Shown: in pieces, positions 36,019-43,583 of the stretch
Layout: every line of letters starts with the position of its first letter
Numbering within the stretch: position 1 is the stretch's first letter
Assembly: GCA_002433065.1 (NCBI GenBank)
Contig: DJHK01000001.1
Coordinates: forward strand, 76,429-140,428
Direction: 5' to 3'
DNA from: Chloroflexi bacterium UBA6622
Lineage (GTDB): Bacteria; Chloroflexota; UBA11872
Length of the DNA stretch: 64,000 bases
Program-made: the position numbers and the translations under genes
Notes under the pieces: model-generated
Databases searched by the model: none
Told to the model about the DNA's origin: nothing
Seen by the model: only the letters and a program-made list of their open reading frames with translations

Positions 36019-36770
36019 CACCGGCCGAGTTACGCACACTCCTTGCCAAGGTTGCCTCGGGTGAACTCTCGTCCGAACAGGCGTTCGAAAAGCTCCGAGG
36101 GTTTCCGTCCGACGACCTTGGGTTTGCCCGCCTCGACACCCACCGGGAGATCCGAACGGGAATTCCCGAGGTCGTTTATGGATCGGGGAAAACCGCTGAA
36201 CAAGTCGTCGGGATTGCCCAACGTCTTGTCGAACGTGGGGCCCCCCTGATTGCAACCCGAATCGCACCGGAAGTCGCAACGGAAGTAACCGCGCTACTGC
36301 CCACGGTGCAATACCACCCAGAAGCACGCATGCTCACAGCAAAGGGTCATGAGCCGCCCACGGTCCATGGTCATATCGCCGTTGTAGCTGCCGGAACGTC
36401 TGACCTTCCTGTCGCTGAAGAAGCGGCTGTCACTGCGGAAGCACTTGATGCACACGTCGAACGAATAAACGATGTAGGCGTAGCGGCCTTACATCGAATC
36501 CTAGACAGTCGACCATCGCTTGATCGAGCCGATGCAATCGTTGTAGTCGCCGGCATGGAGGGTGCGTTGCCAAGTGTCGTAGGAGGCTTGACGGACCGTC
36601 CAGTGATTGCCGTACCCACCAGCATCGGATATGGCGCAGCCTTTCAAGGACTTGCAGCGCTACTCGGCATGCTTACGAGTTGTGCCCCCGGGGTATCCGT
36701 CGTCAACATCGACAACGGATTTGGCGCAGCCGTCCAAGCCGTACTAATTGCTCGAAGAATAGCTTCGTGA
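36015..36770 (+). CDS. larB: nickel-pincer cofactor biosynthesis protein LarB
   Basis: 251 aa. LarB carboxylates the pyridine ring of nicotinic acid adenine dinucleotide and releases AMP, the first step of the nickel-pincer nucleotide cofactor pathway. The C-terminal half is PurE-like: VAAGTSDLPVAEEA around residue 120, then VVVAGMEGALPSVVGGL and VPTSIGYGAAFQGL, ending VNIDNGFGAA. The N-terminal part (RTLLAKVASGELSSEQA) is the typical LarB lead. The GTG at 36015 overlaps the enolase stop and the gene ends in a GTGA overlap with larC. No larA racemase or larE sulfur insertase is in the window. Confidence 0.93.
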   Translation: MTPAELRTLLAKVASGELSSEQAFEKLRGFPSDDLGFARLDTHREIRTGIPEVVYGSGKTAEQVVGIAQRLVERGAPLIATRIAPEVATEVTALLPTVQYHPEARMLTAKGHEPPTVHGHIAVVAAGTSDLPVAEEAAVTAEALDAHVERINDVGVAALHRILDSRPSLDRADAIVVVAGMEGALPSVVGGLTDRPVIAVPTSIGYGAAFQGLAALLGMLTSCAPGVSVVNIDNGFGAAVQAVLIARRIAS

Positions 36771-37972
36771 ATATTGCACACTTCGATTGCCACGCCGGCG
36801 CGAGCGGAAACATGGTGCTCGGCGCATTATTGGACGCGGGCCTAAACAAAGAACATCTTCTGACCGAATTACGAAAATTGGATCTTCCACCGTGGGAAAT
36901 GGTCGACGAACGAACCACCCGAGGCCCGTTATCCGCACGTTTTGTTGACTTCAAGATCGAAGGCCAAACAGGCCATCACTTCTACCGAGGAATCGACAAA
37001 ACCATCGCTTCCGCAGACCTCCGAACAAATGTAAGGACCGCTTCTCGCGAGCTATTTCGACGTCTTGCCGAAGCGGAGGCTGCCGTCCACGGAACAACGG
37101 TAAACGAGGTGGAATTCCATGAAGTCGGTGCTGCAGATGCAGTGCTCGACATCGTCGGGGCCATGGTCGCAATCGACTTACTAAGCATCGATTCGGTCAC
37201 AGTCTCGCCCATTAATACGGGCAGTGGTACCGTCATGACCGCCCATGGGCGTCTTCCGATCCCAGCGCCTGCTACTGCCCGCCTCCTCGCTGAATCAGAC
37301 GCCATCTCGTACGGTTCAAAAACAGAGTTCGAGTTGTTGACCCCAACCGGGGCGGCCGTTCTCACTCAACTCGCGTCAGAATACGGACCCCACCCTCATA
37401 TGAGGGTGCATAGCATTGGCTATGGAGCCGGATCTGCCGATCTTCCTATTCCTAATGTGCTCCGGGTTGTAATGGGTCATTCCGAGTCAAACCCCAATAG
37501 CGACACTGCAATCGTTATCGAAGCCAACATCGACGATATGAATCCGGAGATCTACCCCTATGTGGCTGAACGCTTGTTTCGAGCGGCGGCGTTGGATGTT
37601 TGGACCACGCCTATCGTGATGAAAGAAGGTCGCCCAGCAACACAATTAAGCATTCTTTGCCAGCCGGATAACACCGACGAACTCACCAAGATAGTTCTAT
37701 CCGAAACAACAACCCTTGGACTACGAACTCAAAAGGTGGACCGAACCATCTTGAAACGAGAAATCATCGCTGTTGAAACCCAATTTGGCATGATCAACGT
37801 TAAGGTTTCCTACCTCGACGATTCCGTCCGTGACGTTGCTCCTGAAGCTTCCGACTGCAAACGCCTAGCCATCCAACACGCCGTAGCTTGGCGCGAGGTG
37901 TACGATGCAGCCCGAAGTGCCGGTTTTTCCCTCGCTCCCACAACTTCTCCTTCGATTGGAACAAGTTCATGA
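36767..37972 (+). CDS. larC: nickel-pincer cofactor biosynthesis protein LarC
   Basis: 401 aa. LarC inserts nickel into the pincer nucleotide in a CTP-dependent reaction. AHFDCHAGASGNMVLGALLDAG opens the protein, EFHEVGAADAVLDIVGA follows near residue 115, and NIDDMNPEIYPYVAERL with VVMKEGRP-like IVMKEGRPATQL closes the C-terminal domain. In Lactiplantibacillus the gene needs a frameshift to join two parts; here it is one continuous frame. The GTG at 36767 shares GTGA with the larB stop. An in-frame upstream extension inside larB is rejected. It overlaps the following repeat-protein gene by ATGA. Confidence 0.93.
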   Translation: MNIAHFDCHAGASGNMVLGALLDAGLNKEHLLTELRKLDLPPWEMVDERTTRGPLSARFVDFKIEGQTGHHFYRGIDKTIASADLRTNVRTASRELFRRLAEAEAAVHGTTVNEVEFHEVGAADAVLDIVGAMVAIDLLSIDSVTVSPINTGSGTVMTAHGRLPIPAPATARLLAESDAISYGSKTEFELLTPTGAAVLTQLASEYGPHPHMRVHSIGYGAGSADLPIPNVLRVVMGHSESNPNSDTAIVIEANIDDMNPEIYPYVAERLFRAAALDVWTTPIVMKEGRPATQLSILCQPDNTDELTKIVLSETTTLGLRTQKVDRTILKREIIAVETQFGMINVKVSYLDDSVRDVAPEASDCKRLAIQHAVAWREVYDAARSAGFSLAPTTSPSIGTSS

Positions 37973-38442
37973 CAGTTCGTAAAAACAGCCTGACTCGGGC
38001 CGTCCAGAATGAAATTGTTGAAGTTGCTAACACAGCTGTCGGAAACGTTCGCGCTGATCAGGTAACCGCACGTCGAAGCACTATAAGACGTGCAGAGACT
38101 GACCATTTACGAGCAAAGCAGTCAGCAATAATGATGGGAAGAAGTAAAAATCTTCATACTTCCCATACAGCTCTCGGCGCTTCAGCCACAGGACAAAGTA
38201 ACGTAAGGTCGAGCGCGGTCGGAATAAACATTAGTGGGAATGCCAAGCTCGACACGGTTGCAGCTAACTGGGTAATCGCTGGAAACGTCCAGGCAAACCG
38301 CCTCCTCAGTCTCGCCGTGATCGGAGGCAATGTTTCGGGAAATGTTCGGAGCCTTCTCGGCACTCGATCGGCTATTGCCTTTGGCATTGCGCTAGGTGCT
38401 TCATCACTCATCGTCCGACTACTAGGTCGATTCCTTCGTTAA
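37969..38442 (+). CDS. VRA-repeat small protein with C-terminal membrane segment
   Basis: 157 aa, function unknown. After a start MTVRKNSLTR, short degenerate repeats of about 14-18 residues run to residue 125, seen as VGNVRADQVTARRST, RRAETDHLRAKQSA, SNVRSSAVGINISG and AGNVQANRLLSLAVIGGNV. The spacing suggests a right-handed beta-helix or bactofilin-like solenoid. A hydrophobic segment (SAIAFGIALGASSLIVRLL) and two Arg close the protein. Similar VRAxxVxxxxGG proteins with a final membrane helix are, to my knowledge, common in Chloroflexota. The ATG at 37969 overlaps the larC stop as ATGA, so it belongs to the eno-larB-larC operon. Confidence 0.7.
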   Translation: MTVRKNSLTRAVQNEIVEVANTAVGNVRADQVTARRSTIRRAETDHLRAKQSAIMMGRSKNLHTSHTALGASATGQSNVRSSAVGINISGNAKLDTVAANWVIAGNVQANRLLSLAVIGGNVSGNVRSLLGTRSAIAFGIALGASSLIVRLLGRFLR

Positions 38443-38463
38443 TGACACACCGTTAATTCGAAA

Positions 38464-39480
38464 CTACGGCAACGGCAGGCTCACCGGACGGCCTTCCGCC
38501 GCCGAGATGTCCGCAGCAATACAGACCTCGTGCGTATTCACTGAGTTACCAAGGCTGACATGCGATTCCTCATTGGTGTCAATGCAATCCAAAAGATGGG
38601 AAGCCTCGCCACGAAAAGGATGATGTGACACGTCACCGCTGTCGGGAAGGATAGTAGGAATCTCAGCGTAATCCGTTTGTCCAGGCACAGTTTGGCTATG
38701 GATACGGTTGTCAAGCATAGTGCCACGATCGCCGTATAACGAAATACGGAATTTATATGGGGCTCGATCATCGAGGTTAGAAAGAGCCTTACCAATAGAC
38801 CCGTTCTCAAACTTGCAAATCATTACGGCTGTGCCGGGATATTCAAATCGATCGCTTCCAGCGACCGTATAGGCGCTAACCTCAACCACATCGCTTTCCG
38901 TGAAATAGCGCAGCGCATCAACTGCATGACAGCCAGCGTTCAAAAACGACGAACGCCCCTGGGCCAGGGTGCGACACCACTCATACTGGCCGTACCAAGG
39001 TCCAACGCCATGCACATAATCAACTTCCGTCATGTATACGTGACCCAATGCACCATTTGCCTGCTGCGCTTTAATAACATCAAACAGTGGGTTCCATCGG
39101 AGGACAAAACTCACCACTGACTTGACGCCAGCCTTGGCAACTTCTTCGCGCATTCGACGAAGACTCGAAGTATCAAGAGCCGCCGGCTTTTCAATTAAGA
39201 CGTGTTTGCCAGCTCGAGCCGCAGCGATGGTATTAGCCGGATGCAGGTCGTGAGGCGTACACACAACAAGAATCTGAACATCCTCCCTATCAAGAACCCG
39301 GCTAAGGTCTGTCTCTATCACGGCCTCAGAATGATTAGTCATCTTTGCGACACGAGCAGCGGAAGATTCACGACGGCTCGATATTGTTATTACCTGAGAT
39401 CGGGGATCTGCATCAAAGGCTCGAACGTGCTCAGCCGCAACCCAACCGGCACCATGAACTGCTACTCCATACTGCTTCAT
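38464..39480 (-). CDS. Gfo/Idh/MocA-family oxidoreductase
   Basis: 338 aa. The start VAVHGAGWVAAEHVRAF is the dinucleotide loop, VVCTPHDLHP and HVLIEKPAAL carry the family motifs including the EKP Lys near residue 97, and NAGCHAVDALRYF places the substrate-binding His. C-terminal beta-sheet strands follow. It is likely a sugar, inositol or amino-sugar dehydrogenase. The ATG at 39480 is used because AGGA lies seven bases upstream; a longer frame begins at 39516. It ends 21 bases from the convergent VRA-repeat gene. Substrate unknown. Confidence 0.87.
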   Translation of the reverse strand: MKQYGVAVHGAGWVAAEHVRAFDADPRSQVITISSRRESSAARVAKMTNHSEAVIETDLSRVLDREDVQILVVCTPHDLHPANTIAAARAGKHVLIEKPAALDTSSLRRMREEVAKAGVKSVVSFVLRWNPLFDVIKAQQANGALGHVYMTEVDYVHGVGPWYGQYEWCRTLAQGRSSFLNAGCHAVDALRYFTESDVVEVSAYTVAGSDRFEYPGTAVMICKFENGSIGKALSNLDDRAPYKFRISLYGDRGTMLDNRIHSQTVPGQTDYAEIPTILPDSGDVSHHPFRGEASHLLDCIDTNEESHVSLGNSVNTHEVCIAADISAAEGRPVSLPLP

Positions 39481-39612
39481 CAGAATATCCTGAAAGATAT
39501 GGTTTGGATTCCACACTCGGAAAAGAAGCTTGCGCTCGGTGGCTCAAAATCGCAACCCGCCCATTCCCTTACCAAGTTAACTAATTTAGCCTTGGGCCCA
39601 CTGGAGACGAGA

Positions 39613-39738
39613 ATGGACAGAAAAGAAGAAAGCACTTATGGACCACTCACATATCAGACCTCCACGATGATGGAAGTAAAGCAACATCTATTAATAAAAA
39701 AGCCTGTTGCTGGTGGGAGCATTTCATTCACCCCTTGA
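39613..39738 (+). CDS. possible 41-residue small protein
   Basis: A short open frame in the 273-base gap between the oxidoreductase and the next plus-strand gene. Its ATG is preceded by GGAG at 39603-39606 with six bases between, a well-placed ribosome site, and the frame ends 15 bases before the next gene's ATG. The product is polar and Lys/Glu-rich at the start (MDRKEESTYG) and has no recognisable domain or membrane helix. It could equally be part of a leader. Low confidence. Confidence 0.25.
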   Translation: MDRKEESTYGPLTYQTSTMMEVKQHLLIKKPVAGGSISFTP

Positions 39739-39753
39739 GCAAGAAAATCCTCG

Positions 39754-40197
39754 ATGTTTGACACAGAGTTTCTGATGTACGACATCGACTCGCCGGAGGT
39801 TAGGGCTCTGCAGCGTGTACTACCGACAGGAATCTTTGAACTTGTCGAAGGCCTGATGGCTCGCTGGCAGCAAGCAGGCATGCCCTTAAAGCCATCGCGT
39901 CGCGGTTTCGCATTTCAGGCCCCACACGGTGATCGGCTTACAACATTAGCTTGGGTCTATACCCCGAATCGTCGTTATCCCGACTGTCGCATCGAGATCG
40001 CCCTCAACTTGCTGACTCGCCGGCAGATCAGCATTGAACAGATTGAAGAATTACGGGACAACCTCACTCGATTTCCAACATACCATGCCGAGGTTGAGAG
40101 CCCTGTCATTGATCTACCTGTAACCGAAATGGTGAGCGAAAGCGATATGGACCGCCTGGCCTCGATCCTTGTGCAATTTGGGCTGTCCCTCGCTTGA
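39754..40197 (+). CDS. conserved-looking protein of unknown function
   Basis: 147 aa, not recognised. It looks like a small soluble alpha/beta protein: a helical segment (SPEVRALQRVLPTGIFELVEGLMARWQQ), then strands (RRGFAFQAPHGDRLTTLAWVY and CRIEIALNLL), then a helix rich in Glu. There is no signal peptide, Cys motif or obvious nucleotide site. Its TGA is overlapped by the TTG of the exporter gene (TTGA), so the two are translationally coupled and probably act together. Codon use is like that of its neighbours. Confidence 0.6.
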   Translation: MFDTEFLMYDIDSPEVRALQRVLPTGIFELVEGLMARWQQAGMPLKPSRRGFAFQAPHGDRLTTLAWVYTPNRRYPDCRIEIALNLLTRRQISIEQIEELRDNLTRFPTYHAEVESPVIDLPVTEMVSESDMDRLASILVQFGLSLA

Positions 40198-41627
40198 ACA
40201 TCCCGAGTCAGGCGTTACCGGCCCCCACAAAACGATGGGCCACCATGGCCGTAGTCGCGAGCGGGGTCTTTATGGCAACGTTAGACGCGAGCATCGTCAA
40301 CGTTTCGCTTCCCACACTTGCAAATGAACTGAATGCCTCGTTTGACAGCGTGCAGTGGGTGTCGCTTGCCTATCTACTCATAATCACCGGGCTGTTACTG
40401 CCTGCGGGCCGCCTAGCGCAGATGCACGGTGCCAAACCAGTTTTCCTGACTGGATTTGTGATTTTCACCCTTGGATCCCTGCTAGCCGGGCTCGCCACAT
40501 CTGTCTGGATACTGGTCGCATTCCGCGTCATACAGGGAATTGGGGGATCAATCACCCAAGCTCTTGGTCCTGGAATGGTTGTCTCCACATTCCCCCAAAA
40601 TGAGCGGGGCAAAGCAATCGGAATGATTCTCGCAGCCGTATCGCTAGGACTTGTCAGCGGCCCCCTGGTAGGAGGAATCTTCTTAAGCACCCTGGGATGG
40701 CCATTTATATTCTTAATCAACGTGCCTTTTGGCCTAGCTGCCATTGGCCTGGGATTTCTGGTGCTGCCACCATCGCAACGTACCAGTCCGGGCAAGTTTG
40801 ACTGGCCAGGAACCACACTGCTGCTCGCCGGAATCTTCTTGATCCTTCTCGGATTCAACCGCATCCAGATCTTTGGTCTCGGTTCCACGCTGGTACTCAC
40901 GCTGATCGTCGCCGGTTTTGCACTCTTATTTTGCTTCGCTTGGTGGCAAACACGAACAGCCTCACCCATGATCCAGCCATCGATATTTCGTAATCCAGAT
41001 TTCACTGTTGCAGTTTTTTCAGGCTACCTGACATTCGCCGGAACATCTGCGCACGTACTACTTTTACCATTCTATTTGCAACGAGTTTTGCAACTGCCCA
41101 TAAGCCAAGTTGGGCTAATCATGGCTACGGTGCCCGCCATCATGGGAATTCTCGGTACACCCGCCGGGATACTTGCTGACCGAACAAGCCACCGAGCGAT
41201 TAGTTCCATCGGCATCGTGATATCAGCCGTCGGACTCGTCTTACTCGCCACGGTGACTTTCAATACACCGCCGTTAGCCCTCGTCGTACGACTTGTCGTG
41301 CTCGGAGTTGGCTTCGCGTTGTTCAATAGCGGGAATGCCAGCATGCTCATGGGAGCAGCCAAAGCCTCCCATCAAAATCAAGCAAGTGCCATGTTAGCTC
41401 TAGCACGCAATATGGCGACATCCACTGGACAGGCCTTGTGGGGCACCATTTGGGCATTGGTCCTCGTTCTACAGCTTGGCGAAGGAGCCCCTGATAAAGC
41501 GAGCGGACCGGAAATGGTGGATGCATTCCGAATCGTGTTCGGCAGCGCTAGTTTGTTGTTGATAGCTGGCGTACTTGTTCCGGTCCTGGCACCAATGGTG
41601 CATCGTCAACGATTAGACCCGTTATAA
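40194..41627 (+). CDS. DHA2-type MFS drug exporter
   Basis: 477 aa with about 14 predicted membrane helices. The opening ATMAVVASGVFMATLDASIVNVSLPTL-type segment, seen here from residue 16, with the helix-1 Asp motif LDASIVNVSLP, RVIQGIGGSI in helix 4 and GLVSGPLVGGIF in helix 5, identify the EmrB/QacA (DHA2) family, proton-driven exporters of hydrophobic compounds. The start is TTG at 40194, overlapping the upstream gene's stop as TTGA; ATG codons further in are less likely. Its end overlaps the convergent unknown gene by 22 bases. Confidence 0.88.
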   Translation: MNIPSQALPAPTKRWATMAVVASGVFMATLDASIVNVSLPTLANELNASFDSVQWVSLAYLLIITGLLLPAGRLAQMHGAKPVFLTGFVIFTLGSLLAGLATSVWILVAFRVIQGIGGSITQALGPGMVVSTFPQNERGKAIGMILAAVSLGLVSGPLVGGIFLSTLGWPFIFLINVPFGLAAIGLGFLVLPPSQRTSPGKFDWPGTTLLLAGIFLILLGFNRIQIFGLGSTLVLTLIVAGFALLFCFAWWQTRTASPMIQPSIFRNPDFTVAVFSGYLTFAGTSAHVLLLPFYLQRVLQLPISQVGLIMATVPAIMGILGTPAGILADRTSHRAISSIGIVISAVGLVLLATVTFNTPPLALVVRLVVLGVGFALFNSGNASMLMGAAKASHQNQASAMLALARNMATSTGQALWGTIWALVLVLQLGEGAPDKASGPEMVDAFRIVFGSASLLLIAGVLVPVLAPMVHRQRLDPL

Positions 41628-42373
41628 AAAGAATGTTTTACATCTAGTACGTCGACGGGCCCACTTACACCATGATCGGCATCGTTATACGGCTCGGCAT
41701 CAGGACGTAGCGGATCTGGTGATTCGTCTGCCGACACGTTCCTTAGTCTCTGAAGCAACGTGATCCCTTTTCTGGTATCACTTGCCATACGAGCAGGAAC
41801 CTGTGTCCTAATCCGTAACTTGAAACACCAGTAGGTAAATTCCTTAAACACATGCCACCGGAGCCGACCGGCCTCAGCATTGTTTAGCTCTTCCCGAAAT
41901 CTTTCCAGAAGCTCTTCGAAAGACAATCCATAAATGTTTCTATATGCATCTATTTTTTTTCGATCAAGCGGGTGTGCCTTTGTTGACTCGATTTCGACCG
42001 CGTGAATCACCGCTTCCTCAACGGCAACCCCATAAAAGTAGTTCAAGTAAGCCTTTAATCGGACAGGACCCAGAAGATGAGCAAATTCATCCGCAGAAAC
42101 AAACATTGGAGGACACCCGGAAAAACGCAGAGCGTTTCGTTCCGACCGTGGAACATAAGCTGGCCTTTCACTTACCAGCCGATCAATGACCAGAAGCAAA
42201 TCCAAGGCCTCACCACCAATCAAATACGTATGCTGCCGGCCCCGATAAGTCTCAGTCGCCAGTTGCCAAGCCCCAGCCGCCAGAAGAACCGCGCGATACC
42301 AATCAGTTCCAACATCAATTTCATGATCAAACCGTCGGAATGACTCATCAACGGCTTCAGAGTCCGGTTCCAA
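41606..42373 (-). CDS. protein of unknown function (255 aa)
   Basis: 255 aa, not recognised. It is charged and mostly helical. Residues about 20-75 contain an aliphatic segment (AVLLAAGAWQLATETYRG) and a hydrophobic stretch (GEALDLLLVIDRLV). The middle (KAYLNYFYGVAVEEAVIHAVEIE) and the Trp/Tyr-rich FKEFTYWCFKLRIR are likely core helices; the last 60 residues look disordered and acidic. The start is TTG at 42373 with GAGG six bases upstream. It converges on the DHA2 exporter with 22 bases overlap and diverges from RNase H. Confidence 0.55.
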   Translation of the reverse strand: MEPDSEAVDESFRRFDHEIDVGTDWYRAVLLAAGAWQLATETYRGRQHTYLIGGEALDLLLVIDRLVSERPAYVPRSERNALRFSGCPPMFVSADEFAHLLGPVRLKAYLNYFYGVAVEEAVIHAVEIESTKAHPLDRKKIDAYRNIYGLSFEELLERFREELNNAEAGRLRWHVFKEFTYWCFKLRIRTQVPARMASDTRKGITLLQRLRNVSADESPDPLRPDAEPYNDADHGVSGPVDVLDVKHSFYNGSNR

Positions 42374-42486
42374 GGAAGCCTCGGTTGGGTCGAGTTGACA
42401 GGAAGTCAGAAAGTGCTGCTCCTTATTTCGTCCGCACGTGAGTAATATTGTCCATCCGACAACATGTCTAGGATCTCATTTTTTTT

Positions 42487-42912
42487 ATGCAATATCGCGT
42501 TCACTGCGACGGTGCTAGCAGGGGGAATCCCGGAGAATCAGCCGCAGGCGTGGTCATTTATGACAGTTATGGAGCAGTGACTGCCAGAATTTCCGTCCGC
42601 CTAGGAATCCTCACGAACAATCAAGCCGAGTATCGAGCTGTTCTTGCTGGTATGCAGCTGGTTGAACAACTCCGTCCCACCGAGGTTGAGTTTCGCCTAG
42701 ACAGCCAACTTACCGTTCAACAACTATCTGGCCATTGGAAGATTAAGAATGAAGTGTTAAGAGAACTTTCCATACAAATCCACAATGCAGCACCACCGGA
42801 CGCGACTGTCCGTTATACCCACGTTAATCGTTCAGAGAATAAGCTGGCCGACCTACTTGCTAATTGGGCACTTGATCACACGTCGTCGGAAAACGTGTTT
42901 CCCACCGATTGA
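42487..42912 (+). CDS. rnhA: ribonuclease HI-like protein
   Basis: 141 aa. The RNase H fold opens with YRVHCDGASRGNPGESAAGVV, whose DGASRGNPG holds the first catalytic Asp; NNQAEYRAVL gives the Glu, VEFRLDSQLTVQQLSG the second Asp, and NKLADLLANWAL the last Asp. It would cleave the RNA of RNA-DNA hybrids. The basic handle of E. coli RNase HI is short or missing, as in the bacterial and archaeal small forms. The ATG at 42487 follows a T-rich stretch without a clear ribosome site. It lies upstream of the division cluster. Confidence 0.92.
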   Translation: MQYRVHCDGASRGNPGESAAGVVIYDSYGAVTARISVRLGILTNNQAEYRAVLAGMQLVEQLRPTEVEFRLDSQLTVQQLSGHWKIKNEVLRELSIQIHNAAPPDATVRYTHVNRSENKLADLLANWALDHTSSENVFPTD

Positions 42913-42980
42913 TAAGCATCGGCTTGCCGAGCCACAAGAACTGCTAGAAACAGCAACCTTTGGCGTATTTTGCTAAATAA

Positions 42981-43011
42981 TTGACGGATAGTGGGGAAAC
43001 TGTTCTAATAT
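42981..43011 (+). promoter_or_regulatory. promoter of the mraZ division cluster
   Basis: A -35-like TTGACG at 42981-42986 is followed after 17 bases by TCTAAT, or after 19 bases by TAATAT (43006-43011), as -10. It lies about 70 bases upstream of the mraZ ATG at 43083 and is the best sigma-70-type candidate for the 16-kb downstream run. Confidence 0.55.
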
Positions 43012-43047
43012 CTGCAGATAAATTCCATTCAAGTGGGTGATTGTGGG
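42991..43047 (+). promoter_or_regulatory. MraZ-type GTGGG repeats upstream of mraZ
   Basis: GTGGG occurs at 43033-43037 and again at 43043-43047, a ten-base period with a five-base gap, the arrangement bound by MraZ in other bacteria. A third GTGGG lies at 42991-42995 inside the promoter spacer. Known MraZ represses or regulates its own operon by binding such repeats, so autoregulation of the division cluster is likely here. Confidence 0.6.
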
Positions 43048-43082
43048 GAGCAGCAAGGCCCAATCTGGCCGTTGCGAACAAT

Positions 43083-43529
43083 ATGGCCAGCTTCAAAGGG
43101 ACCTTTCTTCACCAAATGGACGCCAAAGGTCGAGTTGCGTTTCCAAGTCGATTACGCAGCCAAATCCCCGACGGCGGGACTCTCACTGTCGCCGCCGAAC
43201 CGTGTCTCACCTTCTATCCGGCACATCTCTGGCACGACGTAGAACGCGAACTCGGACGACTGGATCCGCTCAACCCCGACGTGCGCGACACCAAGCGTCA
43301 GATTTTCGGATCTGCGGAAGATGCAACCTTCGACCGACAAGGACGAATCGCTATACCCGGCCATTTGCGCGATCACGCCCATCTGGGCAAGGAAGTGGTC
43401 GTCATGGGCGTTGGTGACGTGATCGAATTATGGGACGCGACCACTTGGTCAAAGCGGCATGGTCATATAACCGCCGATGCGTCCGACATTATGCGGCGCG
43501 CTCGTGGAGGCGTTCCGCCCTCAATCTAG
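43083..43529 (+). CDS. mraZ: transcriptional regulator MraZ
   Basis: 148 aa, a double SpoVT/AbrB-like protein. Two half-sites are visible: DAKGRVAFPSRLRSQI in the first half and DRQGRIAIPGHLRDHA in the second, the usual MraZ layout. MraZ binds DNA as a ring-shaped multimer and controls the division-and-wall cluster. The ATG at 43083 is preferred over in-frame codons further upstream, because the family starts at the FKGTF segment. GTGGG repeats lie 36-92 bases upstream. rsmH follows after 54 bases. Confidence 0.93.
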   Translation: MASFKGTFLHQMDAKGRVAFPSRLRSQIPDGGTLTVAAEPCLTFYPAHLWHDVERELGRLDPLNPDVRDTKRQIFGSAEDATFDRQGRIAIPGHLRDHAHLGKEVVVMGVGDVIELWDATTWSKRHGHITADASDIMRRARGGVPPSI

Positions 43530-43583
43530 GGTGTTCTGTGTGGGGCGCGGTGCCTCCCCCGCGCTCCACACACACCGATTTCT

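Noticed and set aside
36680..36766. An N-terminal extension of LarC into larB, or a split LarC1/LarC2 needing a frameshift
   Set aside because: The conserved start AHFDCHAGASG lies right after GTG 36767, which overlaps the larB stop; the frame continues unbroken to 37972.
39202..39612. A plus-strand open frame running antisense through the oxidoreductase gene at 38464-39480
   Set aside because: The opposite strand encodes a full Gfo/Idh/MocA protein with conserved motifs; only the distal part, outside that gene, is kept as a small-ORF candidate.
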